From positions 46,269,087 to 46,333,086 of the forward strand of contig OY759216.1 of assembly GCA_963662175.1 (NCBI GenBank): a DNA stretch of 64,000 nt. Direction: 5' to 3'. The notes below the pieces were generated by a model. The model had not been told where the DNA came from, ran no database searches, and saw nothing but the letters and a program-made list of their open reading frames with translations. This DNA is from Aradus depressus (lineage: Eukaryota; Arthropoda; Insecta; Hemiptera; Aradidae). The position numbers and the translations under genes were made by a program. Positions 54,359-64,000 of this stretch are shown piece after piece. How positions within the stretch are numbered: the first letter of the stretch is position 1; every line of letters starts with the position of its first letter.

Positions 54359-56008
54359 CAAATTGATAAGAATATTTAATATATGGGACATTCAAAATAA
54401 TTTAAGAACTCGACGGGAATATTGTACTTCGATTATCGAGAGAGTCTTAATTAAACATTTTTTTTTTGTATTTCTTCAACAATTATACCTCCTGGCTTTC
54501 CACACCCTTAAGTATTATGTAACGACAGAAACAGGTTGCACTCTTTTACATATAAATGTGTATAACAGAATCCTTAATAAGGGGAAAATCTTAGGTCAGA
54601 TCCAGGCTTGCTCAAGTCCAATAAAGTTTGACTAAATGAAAAGTTCAACCTCAGACCAGTGCAAACTGGCTGCAAGTTGACTAATTCAACTAATTCTAGA
54701 ATGATTTAGATTTGAAGATTAGCAAGTTTCCTGCTTGCATCTATAATTGCATTCAAATGCAGTAAGACATATTACATCACATCAGTAAATCAATTGTTGG
54801 CAATCTTTTTCCACTTGCGGACCGCATTTTGCTCTGTTTTCAAGTGTGGGCTGCATATTTCAAAATAAAATAAGCGCTTCGTTGCACATACGTAAGTACA
54901 AGAAAATATCTTATATCGAATCCATTATCAGGTCAGACTGTCTTTTGTTGGTAAAAACACATAAAATGAGCATAAAATTTAAAAAATAACATTACAACAT
55001 ATATTTCTTATTTAGCATATTTACAATCGGTTCAACTTTCAGTATACGGTATGACAATATATAGAAAAGAAGTAAATGAATATAAAAAAAAATTGGACAG
55101 TCTCCAAAAAATCATAAACTATATATAAAATAATAAGTATATACATATACAATAATAAATAAAATATATACATATACAATAATAAATAAAATATATACAT
55201 AATATAAACAAAACAATAAAACGAAAAATAAAAATGAAACCAGGGTTATCATAATTGGAATATTTTGAATAGAAATTTAGGGAACGGGGGGATGAAGTCA
55301 ATGACATAAGAAATTTTGAGGTACTTATAGAGGATAAGTTTTGAAACAGAAGGGTGCATCGATATTAGATGGCTTAGCACAACCCCATAATTCGATTCTG
55401 TATGTCCATAAAGGTCTAATTATCGTCTTGTATATATTCTGTTCTCAACAGAAACCTTGGATTTTCTGTACAACCGATAAAGTTGTTCCTACCATCGGTT
55501 CAGTTTTGGTCCTTTCAGTCGAGTGTAGTGGGTTCCATGTCAGTTTTTCTTCATACATTAACGAAATTAGCGAACTTGTTTGGAGTCAGGAATACAACAA
55601 ACAATAAATGAAACATATTTGAGATGTTAAAAATGAAAGCAGAGTAAAGTTGTTTATACAAAAACATTGGACAGTTAATAAGATTCCAAACTTAACAAAA
55701 TATGTTTATTGTTTACACTTCCATGCGCTACTATGTTTCGGTCTTGTTACGTTGGAACTATGCAATAACCTTCTTGTTTATTTACGTTTTGCATTGACTA
55801 ATGAATACTTCGTAGTTGTTAATTGTAAACAATGGTATCCTTCAAGGAAATATTTTAATCTGAAATTCCTCTTTTTCATTTTATAGCCTTGTAAAAAAGA
55901 AAGAAAGAAAAGTCTGCTGAGTTAGAACCCCTGAGGAAAAAAGAGACTCGAACTTTGTCCTCAAGGGGCTTGAGATCGATAAGACTAACTCGAAGAATTC
56001 CTGCCAAC

Positions 56009-56034
56009 CTTTCGGCATCGAGTGCCTTCTTCAG
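56009..56034 (-). other. CTGAAGA-stem-GAAA motif
   Basis: Minus strand: CCTGAAGAAGGCACTCGATG followed by CCGAAAGG. GGCA and TGCC form the stem. Same architecture as the other recurrent motifs. Confidence 0.5.
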
Positions 56035-56536
56035 GGCCTGAATTAACAAATGTACAATAGTAATAAGCATTAATAAATATAAAATAATATTAAAGTAAAA
56101 ATAAAACAATAAAAAAACTCAATTTTATCTAAACTAACAGACTAAACATTTGTATTTGATTCAAACACTTTTAGTCCGTTTTGAGGTAGGTCTTGTTTAG
56201 TTAATTTTAACTAAACACAATAAAGATTTTTAAGATAAAACAAAATATGTTATTACAATTAATATGATTAAAATTGTACGCTATTATTTTGGTCATATTA
56301 TCTTTTAGTTAAAATTTAACTTTTATTGTTTTATTATCACTTTATTGTATTAAAAAAAAAAAAAAGTATAATACAGTTAAAATTAAATAAATAATAAAAT
56401 ACTTTAAGTATTACAGATTAGGCTTAAATATATTGGTAGGAGCGACATATAATTGTTAAAACTAAATATATTTTAAATTGTTCAAAATGTTTGTTAAGTT
56501 ACAGTAAAAATAGTATATAAACAGAAGAATGTATAC

Positions 56537-56670
56537 TTAAATAGTTTGAAAATGAAATGTCCACCAACAAAGATCGTTCCCCTGCGTTTTCGTTCGACAA
56601 ATGTTCTTCCTCTACTATAGAGCTGTTCCCAAGCATGTTCAAATGAAGTATCTATTGCATCTACGTGATT
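56537..56670 (-). other. Candidate host exon (weak)
   Basis: On the minus strand a pyrimidine-rich run ending 'ttttgttttgtttag' precedes an open 134-bp segment, and 'gtatac' follows as a possible donor. The frame reads NHVDAIDTSFEHAWEQLYSR, then GRTFVERKRRGTIFVGG. Codon content looks more like coding sequence than its AT-rich flanks. I do not recognise the protein family, the donor is poor, and no adjoining exon was found. It could be chance or a fossil. Confidence 0.3.
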
Positions 56671-57115
56671 CTAAACAAAACAAAAATAATAATTAAAAAA
56701 GATATAATGAATCAAAAGGCATTCCAGCCATCGCTTTTAGCTCTACATTTCATTAACTCTCACATTCTACACGTTCTACTCATCTCTTCTCTCGTTTACA
56801 TTATCATCATTCGTCTTCTTAAATAAAAATACTTTTTTTTTTTTAATAAAGCAAAAAAATAAAAATCACTCATACAATAACAAGAAACATGAAAGTTACA
56901 AAAATTATTATATTAATATGAAAAGACAACTAATTAAAATAAAAAGAAACAAATTAACAAAAAAAAATAGTGTACCCTGCTATTGTTTGTTGACTATTTT
57001 CTCTATACATATTTAGCTGGCCAAGTTCTGAGTGGATATGTTTTAGAGATATTCTGTATAATGAACGTAACGGTTCAACAGGACCATCATTTCACTAAAA
57101 ATCGGAAACTAAACC

Positions 57116-57240
57116 TGGAGAGGCAAAATTTAGGACATCCACTGTAGTAGAACTGTCCACTTATGTTCACCAGAAGGACGAAAGAGCGCTCTGGTAGTGA
57201 GCAATATGCCTCAAAATTTAAACCGGGCATGAGACGCAAA
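57116..57240 (+). mobile_element. SINE A 3' part
   Basis: 'ctggagaggcaaaatttagg', 'gacgaaagagcgctctggta', 'aaaccgggcatgagacg'. The head is missing. Confidence 0.78.
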
Positions 57241-57654
57241 ACAACATAACCTTTTTATTATTATTTTGTAGATGGCAGATGTAGTACTTCTTATTATTCA
57301 TTTTTCCATACATATAAGTTGTTATTATTTTTGTTAAATGAGCTGCATCTATACATGTTTTAATACTGTTTGCCTGTATGTTAAAACAAACCCTCTATAC
57401 GGAATTTTTTTTCTTTTTCTTTCTCATGATAAAAATATATATATACATAAGTCTTGTTTCACATAAAAAAATATTATTTCACACTCAGTTATCATTTTTA
57501 TTTTCTTGGCAGTGTCCCTCCACAGAATACTTTTCTATAAGATCTGTCAAAATTATTTTCTGTTTAATATTTCCTTTACTAATACCATTATTTTATTACT
57601 TTTTTATTTAATTTCGTTTGGCTTATACATGGTTATACTTTCATACGCTATAAT

Positions 57655-57712
57655 GTGATGTATCTTAATTACCATTTTAAGGTTTAACGGAAATAAATAC
57701 TATTATTAATAT
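57655..57712 (+). mobile_element. LINE 3' tail with (ATT)n ending
   Basis: 'gtgatgtatcttaattacca', 'aaggtttaacggaaataaat', then ATT-rich sequence. Confidence 0.6.
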
Positions 57713-57850
57713 TACTTCGAGATTGTGGATATCCTGGTTCTTAGAAATCCAGGGGATTGGTTGCATCAACTTGCAGCTCGACTAGGAAAATTCTGCATAG
57801 AGCGACTTCCTCTCGCACAGACGAAGCCTCCACTTCGGGAGGATTCATGA
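57713..57850 (+). other. Unassigned 45-codon frame after a LINE tail
   Basis: The open frame runs straight from the LINE tail and reads YFEIVDILVLRNPGDWLHQL, then AARLGKFCIERLPL and TKPPLREDS-stop. Its composition is protein-like and GC-richer than the flanks. It could be the last exon of a host gene or a piece of an unrecognised element. The family is not identified, and the AG at 57720-57722 is a poor acceptor. Confidence 0.3.
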
Positions 57851-58782
57851 AGATATTTAATGGCGACATGGAGAACTTTTCATAACACAAAATATATCTT
57901 TTTTTTATTTTTTAATAATAATAAAATGGAAAACACAACTTATCATAAATTAAATTCTCCCGTTTGGGGAGAGCGAGTGAGAAGTGGAAAAATATAAGAG
58001 ATAGTAGACGGACTGGAAGGTGGGGCTGGAGGGATATAAAATAAAGATGGAAACATGGAATGAAACCAGTCTTGGAGGACAACATGAAGACAGCCGAACA
58101 GGAAGCCCATGTAAGTGTCCCTCATCCCTCATACCTCATACCAACTATGTATTAACCTTCAATAATTACACTTATTTATTCCTATTCATATCTTAAAGGA
58201 CATTTCATTGATTAGACTGTTGTGATAAAGACAATTATGTAAAATAAAATGAATAAAAAAATATATATAATATTTGAATTAATAATAAATAAACAAATAA
58301 TAGAATATGATTAAATAATAAAATTACCACATTTCCTGTAGAAATTATATCTGGTTTTCTACTAAATTTTGATTTCTAGAGTAATTTATGAAAAGAGCCC
58401 TAAAAAATTTCGAAAGTTCAAGAAAATGCACGTATTTCAAAAAAATTCAAATCATAATTATTTCATCTAAATATAATGGTGAGATGCCATATTGTTTTCC
58501 TTAAATTCGCAAAAATGTTCAATTTAATCCAAAGGTATAAATTATCTCTTACTGGGTTCACAGGGAAATGAATAGCATAGAATAAGAGAACAAATATTTG
58601 GGTTTATTTACCTATACCTACATTATGAATGAAAATCAAATAAAAAATCATATTACTTACAATAAAAATCTTAGAAACTAATTCATACATTTACTTTAGT
58701 CTCTTTTATTTTTAAATATAGTGGCCATTCTTTAATTCAATGTTATTTTGGGCATATAAACATATAAATCCCGCTCACCGTA
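57851..58782. other. Unassigned stretch with a GC-richer patch
   Basis: At 57955-58130 a GC-richer patch contains ATGs and a strong donor-like GTAAGT at 58110-58115. Frames are open on both strands and I cannot assign a gene. The rest is AT-rich. Confidence 0.35.
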
Positions 58783-58932
58783 CATCTGCTCACCGAATGT
58801 AGAAGGTACGAGAGGCTAAGAGAGGTACTAGATCTTCCAGTGATGCTTTGTGAATCGCTGGGTGACGACGCCTCAGTTATTCACTTGGTAATCAGGTTCC
58901 TACGCCAATCTCGACTCATCACAGAAATATAA
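58783..58932 (+). pseudogene. LINE C-terminal fragment
   Basis: The 49-codon frame reads HLLTECRRYERLREVLDLP, then VMLCESLGDDASVIHLVIRF and LRQSRLITEI-stop. 'HlL.eC..y..lR..l' is the last His/Cys motif of LINE C-terminal domains (Jockey/I groups), and the tail after it is of typical length. Upstream RT sequence is missing. The fragment ends about 150 bp before the GC-rich UTR at 59085 and may or may not belong with it. Confidence 0.72.
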
Positions 58933-59084
58933 CAAATACCCACTCCAACTTTACTGCATCCCCCGGTTTCTTTGCATAATGTCCCACTAATCTATAGCAC
59001 CCAGTAATTCATAGTTTCTCTCCAAATTGCTTGTCCCACTCTATAGATCAATGACCGAAGAATAGCTGATAACGCAGATCCCTT

Positions 59085-59490
59085 ACGTCTGGGATCCCTC
59101 TGGGGACGGGGGCGGGGCCTTGGGTGGGGCCCCTGGGGTGTCTCAGTGTGCGGACGGTGGCTGGGCTGGGGGGCTTGATCGGCTCCACTGGGATCTCTGG
59201 ACTGATATAGTCCCGGGCTTGGAGGGTGTGGTCGGTGCCACATACAAGCACACCCTCTCCAACAGGCCTAGCTACACCGGGGCCTAAGCCCAATGCCTAA
59301 AGAGAGACGCCCAGTTGTGCCGTTGCTTGTCCCCTGGCCTGGTTGGGACGCTCACTGGGTGCCCCGGGGTCCTGTGCGGGGTCCCCCCCTCCGTTCGCCC
59401 CCCGGTTTCTCTGCGGGATCTCGTACTTATTTGAACAGTCAGGCATCAATGACCCTCGTGGTTGAAATGCCATAAAAAAAAAATAAAAAA
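59085..59490 (+). mobile_element. GC-rich LINE 3' UTR with A-rich tail
   Basis: GC-rich, with open frames on both strands that carry no domain. It ends 'ccctcgtggttgaaatgcca' and then an A-rich tail (59473-59497). This layout is usual for R1-group 3' UTRs. It is not the same sequence as the UTR at 50763. Confidence 0.65.
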
Positions 59491-59964
59491 AAAATAAACA
59501 TATAAATAAATAAAAGTACCTTTGCGCATCTACTTCATCATTATTTTCACTCCTACATGGTTTACTACCTTAAGCCTAAAAACACTTCTCTCTCTAGACG
59601 ATCCAATTCCACATCTCTCCTTAGACTCTTTTTCACGCTTTGAAACAGCTGATCGTCCTCATTTGTTCTTCATTCATCGGTTGTTCACATTTCTTTTTAA
59701 AACAAAATTCGATTAGTCCATCTTTGTATATTTATTCACTAATTAAGTTACTTCACTCCTAACAGCTGTTTTTATACAAATAATAATAATTGATTTTATA
59801 ATAATCTTACGATGTGTAAATTGTTTTACATCACAGTGTACCTACAGTATTAAATTTGAACTTTCAACACTATTGAACTCATAACATGTCTTGTGTCAAG
59901 ATACACGATGTGATTTCGATAAATACTTTTTTTTGATTAATAATCAGTGATAACCATTGGTTCC
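59491..59964. other. Unassigned stretch
   Basis: Nothing recognised. Confidence 0.4.
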
Positions 59965-60550
59965 AGTATTCGTTTGTGTGTGTCTGTAAACACGATAATT
60001 CCCAATAGAATAAATATATCAACACGAAATTTTATCTGTGCATCCAGAACCCCGCTGAGGACGACATCTATTAATTTACAGCCAAAGAGAAACGGTTTAA
60101 CACAAAAAGCACTAATAACTGCCGTTGTAATGAATGTGTTGACAAAAAATTTCATATGTAAATTCAATGTCCTATAAGGACGACACCTATTAATTTTCCG
60201 CAAAATCAGTCGAAGGGGAGGAGGCTCCACTCAAATACCCTAATAACTGCCGATGTGATGAATGTATCGACACAGCACTTAGTATAAGGATTCAGATACC
60301 ACTATGAAAGTCAAATATTAAGTTTTTGCCTAAACTGTTGATTGGCGATTGGGAGAGCAACAACGTAATTGATTAATTTGTGCTGAGGAAGTACAAATCC
60401 GGTGATTCACAGACGTCTTTTTACTTAATTTTTACTTTTATATATATATATACACATATATAGGTATAGTATAAGGAAGTATTGTAATCGTGCAAAAATC
60501 CGAGGACGAGTTTTCAACAGCATTCCACATTTCAAGGTTCCCTGAACAAG
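59965..60550 (-). mobile_element. Family C reverse copy
   Basis: Three modules ('cccaatagaataaatatatc', 'gttgtaatgaatgtgttgac', 'gatgtgatgaatgtatcgac'), then the landmark complement 'aatttgtgctgaggaagtac' and linker 'ggtgattcacagacgtcttt', then the terminal repeat ('gaggacgagttttcaacagc'). It is nearly complete on the right side. Confidence 0.87.
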
Positions 60551-60714
60551 TTTTGACCATTTTCGCGATTATGTCTGTCTAATTGTCTGTGTGTATGTTA
60601 ATGAAACTTTGTGAGCACTCGAACACAGAAACCATTGTAGCAATGAACTAAAAATTTGAGATGAAGATATTACATGTGCTAACTAAGATCTGATTACATT
60701 TTTGCCAAAATCAG

Positions 60715-60960
60715 ACAAAAATTAGGACAACTTTACTTCGGGACATTATACAAGATAAAGCTTATATTTATAACAATCAAAAATCTTCACAAATAGAAGC
60801 TGTAGAGAAAACTGAAAGTCAAATTTTACATGAAATACGAGTTTTCGAAGGCCGCCCAGTTTGTGAGATATATGCAAAACATCGTTTTAAAATGACATCT
60901 CAAAACCTATTTTTCTAAACGTTTTCTTGATTCAGACGTAAATGGTTAGTCCCAAAAAAT
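60715..60960. mobile_element. Family F single arm
   Basis: 'caactttacttcgggacatt', 'gttttcgaaggccgcccagt', 'gagatatatgcaaaacatcg' match the family F arms at 45150-45330. Confidence 0.6.
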
Positions 60961-61883
60961 ATATATATATATAAGTGATATGATCGTAACAGGAATGTTT
61001 TGTTGTGGTCTGTATCTTGTTCTCAGATTCGCCACTTGGCAGCTCCACCAGCTAAGCTGGTTATTTTATTAATTTTTAGAGTCCGAAGTCTCCAAAGAGA
61101 ACCCTCATAATGTCACGTATGTCAGTCTGTAATAGCTTTGTATCACCGGTTACAACCATTTTTAATACACAATCTATAAAGTGTTATATATCGTAGGATT
61201 TAAATATCATTTAAAAATAAAAAACGGCGGCGCTATTGCGAGAAGTGTGAGTAGTATGTGTGTAACCCCCTCTATTATGGCGGCTTTTTCAGTTAAAAAT
61301 TTACAATTTTCACAGATTATTTACTAGGAATGGAAAACAAACGAAATTCGTCTACCCCTTACTGAGGAGTGCGCGTAAATAAATGGGGAGAGGGAACTGT
61401 TGTTGATAAGTTACGAGTATAATGTATTATACATCGTTTAAAAGATCTCATCTAGCAAGTTTTAAATTAAATTTTTAAAATAAGAAATTTCGGCGCCTCT
61501 AAGAAAGAAATATGTTAATTTTCGCCCTCCCCGTCTATATTGACTAATTTTGCAACTAAACATTTACAATTAACTCATATTGTGCGCTTTATTAAAGATT
61601 TCAAAGAAAAATTATCCTGGTCGAAATTTATCGATTCTTTATTGAGTGTATAATTAAAAACCAATTTTTTTCTACTCTTCGATGGCTTGTTACCTTCTGC
61701 TAACTAGCTCTTCTGTTGTTGATAAGGAGGATGTCAAATAGTTATTTAATGATTATATAATAGTTACAAGTTTTACTAATCGAAATATTTTTTAATAATT
61801 ATTTTGCGAAATTTTATATCGTTTATGCTACCACTTTTTTTGTTTTTCAGAGTGAACAGTCGGTGAGACATACTAGCTTTTTT
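60961..61883. other. Unassigned stretch
   Basis: No gene seen. Immediately before the minisatellite, 'ttttttgtttttcag' (about 61837-61851) looks like a splice acceptor, but no exon can be supported after it. Confidence 0.4.
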
Positions 61884-62641
61884 GCCGGCCCTTACCTAGC
61901 ACATTCTAACTGGGAGGCCGCCCGTTGTCTTACACATTCTAACTGGGAGGCCGGACGTTGCTTTGCACATTCTAACTGGGAGGCCGGACGTTGCTTTGCA
62001 CATTCTAACTGGGAGGCCGGCCGTTGTCTTGCACATTCTAACTGGGATGCCGGCTGTTGCTTTGCACATTCTAACTGGGAGGCCGGCCGTTGTCTTACAC
62101 ATTCTAACTGAGAGGCCGGACGTTGCTTTGCACATTCTAACTGGGAGGCCGCCCGTTGTCTTACACATTCTAACTGGGAGGCCGGACGTTGCTTTGCACA
62201 TTCTAACTGGGAGGCCGGACGTTGCTTTGCACATTCTAACTGGGAGGCCGGCCGTTGTCTTACACATTCTAACTGGGAGGCCGGACGTTTCTTTGCACAT
62301 TCTAACTGGGGGGCCGGCCGTTGTCTTGCACATTCTAACTGGGGGCCGGTCGTTGCTTTGCACATTCTAACTGGGATGCCGGCCGTTGTCTTGCACATTC
62401 TAACTGGGGGCCGGTCGTTGCCTAGCACATTCTAACTGGGAGGCCGGCCGTTGCCTAGCACATTTTAACTGGGAGGCCGGCCGTAGTCTTCCACATTCTA
62501 ACTGGGAGTTCAGCCGCTGCTTTGCACATTCTAACTGGGGGCCGGACGTTGCTTTACACATTCTAACTGGGAGGCCGGCCGTTGTCTTCCACATTCTAAC
62601 TGGGAGTTCAGCCGTTGCCTAGCACATATTAACTGAAAGAG
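61884..62641. repeat. 33-bp minisatellite, about 22 copies
   Basis: The unit 'cacattctaactgggaggcc' plus 'ggccgttgtctt(a/g)' or 'ggacgttgctttg' has a 33-bp period. The two unit types often alternate, giving a 66-bp higher-order period. Because 33 is divisible by three and the unit lacks stops, frames of 82-178 codons stay open in at least two frames on each strand. The peptides are 11-residue repeats (for example LAHSNWEAGRC or QLECAKQRPAS). Confidence 0.95.
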
Positions 62642-62754
62642 CGGCCTCGCACCATAATTAAAAAAATAAAATAAACAATGGATTCGCCGTATCTGAATAC
62701 GTTGATTACCGGAATACACATCTTGAAGGGAAGCTCACATTTGTTTTTTAGAGG

Positions 62755-62880
62755 AGGCAAGGGCGGATCCAGGATGTTCATCAGGGGGGTAATATTTCGT
62801 TGGTTCAAGATTTGGAAGTTAAACCCTATTCACAAGGTTTGGAACGATGAAGGACAAGGGTGCTAATATTTTGATTGGTT
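62755..62880 (+). mobile_element. hAT-like terminus fragment
   Basis: 'CAAGGGCGGATCCAGGATGT' resembles the terminal inverted repeat of a common hAT group (CAGGGGCGGATCC type). No right end seen. Confidence 0.5.
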
Positions 62881-63311
62881 TGACGAAGCGCATGAATTAA
62901 TAATCAAGACTGAAATATTATTTTAACACCACACATACACAAGAAGGTGCTCCTGCTCCTCAGGTAGCATTGACATTGGACAAGTTCATCTATCTTTCAT
63001 ATCTCATATTGTCCTTGAAAGAACTAGAACTCCAGGTAAACTCGTTCCTCGCCCTTCAAATAGAAGTACATACAATACCAAGAATACACATTTATTTAGC
63101 GTTAATTGGGATCGTTCAAAACAAGTAAATCTACAAGACAAGGACGCCAGCAAGCCATATATATACTTTTTCAATACATATATATTTCCTCTTATGGATT
63201 TAAGAGGATTTTATTCTTCCTTTACAAAAAAAAATTTAGATTCTTTTCACTGTTCTCATATAAATTGACAGCTAAATTATGGTCTAAATATTGTTAGTAT
63301 TATCCCAGCAA
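62881..63311. other. Unassigned stretch
   Basis: No recognised feature. Confidence 0.4.
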
Positions 63312-63850
63312 TACAAAATAAAGGGGAAGTTATGTCTTCGGTCACAAATTCAATGTTGAGTTTTCTTGTGTTTCTGTGATTATGAGAACTCCCGATAGAA
63401 TGAATGTATCATCACGAAATTTTATATGAGTATCCAACACCCCGCAAAGACGACACCCATGGAATTTTTAGCCAAATCGGTCTTAGGGAAGGGGGAAATC
63501 AAAGAAGGCGGGCTCGACACAAAAAACCCTATTATCTGTCGATGTAATGAATGTAAAGACGTAACATTTAGGATTCAAGAGCCTTTATGTAAGTTAATTA
63601 TTAATTTTTAAATAAAAACAAAGAACTCGTTTAACTTTTTTATTGTCCAATTCCAAAAAAATATATTTACATACATTGTTCCGGTTTTGAACTTAGTGCT
63701 GACGATGGTATAAGCCGTTCTTTGCTTTATTTATTTTAATAGTTTTTCACTACATCGACACAGATTGCAGAAATGTATTCGAACATTATACATTTTTAGC
63801 TAAATCGGTCGACTGGTTTTGGAGGGAGAGTGAAAAATGAATTGTAATGT
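63312..63850 (-). mobile_element. Family C reverse copy, interrupted
   Basis: Terminus 'taaaggggaagttatgtctt', two modules, interruption at about 63620-63765, then 'ggtcgactggttttggaggg' and 'gagtgaaaaatgaattg'. The landmark is degraded at the end. Confidence 0.82.
63620..63765. mobile_element. Penelope-type tail inserted in family C
   Basis: 'tattgtccaattccaaaaaa', 'ttccggttttgaacttagtg', then CTGACGATGGTATAAGCCG, then 'tttaatagtttttcactaca'. It corresponds to the right half of the 24963-25226 insert; the GAAAC part of the motif is degraded. Confidence 0.6.
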
Positions 63851-64000
63851 AAGAATATTGTACTTCATACGGTCCGTGTTAATCATTCGCTGACCAAATC
63901 TATTTGATGGCAAAATGAGTTATTATTATCATTTTACTTCAATCTTTTCTGCCACGATATACCTGAGCCTCCAGGCCTGACACTGGCAACCTATGTCGAT
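63851..64000. other. Unassigned window end
   Basis: Nothing recognised. Confidence 0.4.

Larger units (their letters stand above)
54359..57115. other. Quiet stretch with few repeats
   Basis: It contains a hAT-like end at about 54794-54840 ('gttggcaatctttttccact', 'tgcggaccgcatt'). A 29-bp AT-rich tandem repeat (three copies) lies at 55133-55205. The open frames at 55341-55607 and 55650-55886 are unassigned. A weak candidate exon at 56537-56670 is listed separately. Confidence 0.4.

Noticed and set aside
55876..56109. 77-codon minus-strand frame (includes LKKALDAERLAGILRVSL).
   Set aside because: It overlaps the CTGAAGA-stem-GAAA motif element and shows no domain; judged a chance frame.
58992..59293. 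Overlapping minus-strand proline-rich frames.
   Set aside because: Shadows of a GC-rich LINE 3' UTR that ends in an A-rich tail on the + strand.
61892..62428. 178-codon minus-strand frame, the second-longest open frame in the window.
   Set aside because: Product of a 33-bp stop-free repeat. Equivalent frames are open on the other strand.

Overview
This window is AT-rich eukaryotic DNA made almost entirely of mobile-element debris. The LINE fragments (R1-type, Jockey-type, Penelope-like), two tRNA-derived SINE families and hAT and pogo/Tigger DNA transposons point to an arthropod, most likely an insect with a large repeat-rich genome. The species cannot be told from the sequence. I found no intact protein-coding gene, no tRNA or rRNA gene and no CRISPR array. 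A 200-bp run of N (41289-41488) shows that this is an assembled scaffold.

The dominant component is a non-coding family that I call family C, with 24 loci and very roughly 9 kb. A full copy has about 120-bp terminal inverted repeats beginning TACTTCCCCAG, and the outermost ~32 bp of each fold into a hairpin. Inside lie up to four imperfect copies of a ~127-bp module. Later elements inserted into it and left clean junctions: a Jockey LINE (11-bp target-site duplication, TSD), a hAT element (8-bp TSD, one mismatch), a 644-bp palindrome (TA target), a Penelope-type inverted tail (12-bp TSD) and a 548-bp MITE. The clearest stack is four layers deep: family C > Jockey LINE > ~650-bp insert > SINE B, at 11610-13690.

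Region by region. 0-11 kb holds SINE A and B copies, a MITE, a 64-bp minisatellite with higher-order structure, a pogo-like element and a 53-bp minisatellite. 11-19 kb holds the nested stack, a 17-bp minisatellite, an inverted family-C copy, and a family-C copy split by a LINE and a hAT element. 19-36 kb holds SINEs, several LINE tails and the large palindrome. 36-48 kb holds a Polinton-like DNA polymerase fragment, the assembly gap, a 29-bp minisatellite, foldback elements and a Penelope-like reverse transcriptase remnant. 48-51 kb is quieter sequence ending in an R1-type LINE tail. 51-64 kb holds more family C, a Jockey 3' UTR split by a pogo-like element, a relatively quiet stretch at 54.4-58.7 kb with weak candidate host exons, an R1-like 3' UTR and a 33-bp minisatellite.

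These elements do not form a pathway; what they share is insertion history. One cross-family signal stands out: CTGANGA, a short stem, then GAAAC recurs at about ten loci, several of them in Penelope-type tails. It resembles a hammerhead-ribozyme core but does not match it cleanly. All coordinates and copy numbers were read by eye and may be off by a few bases.
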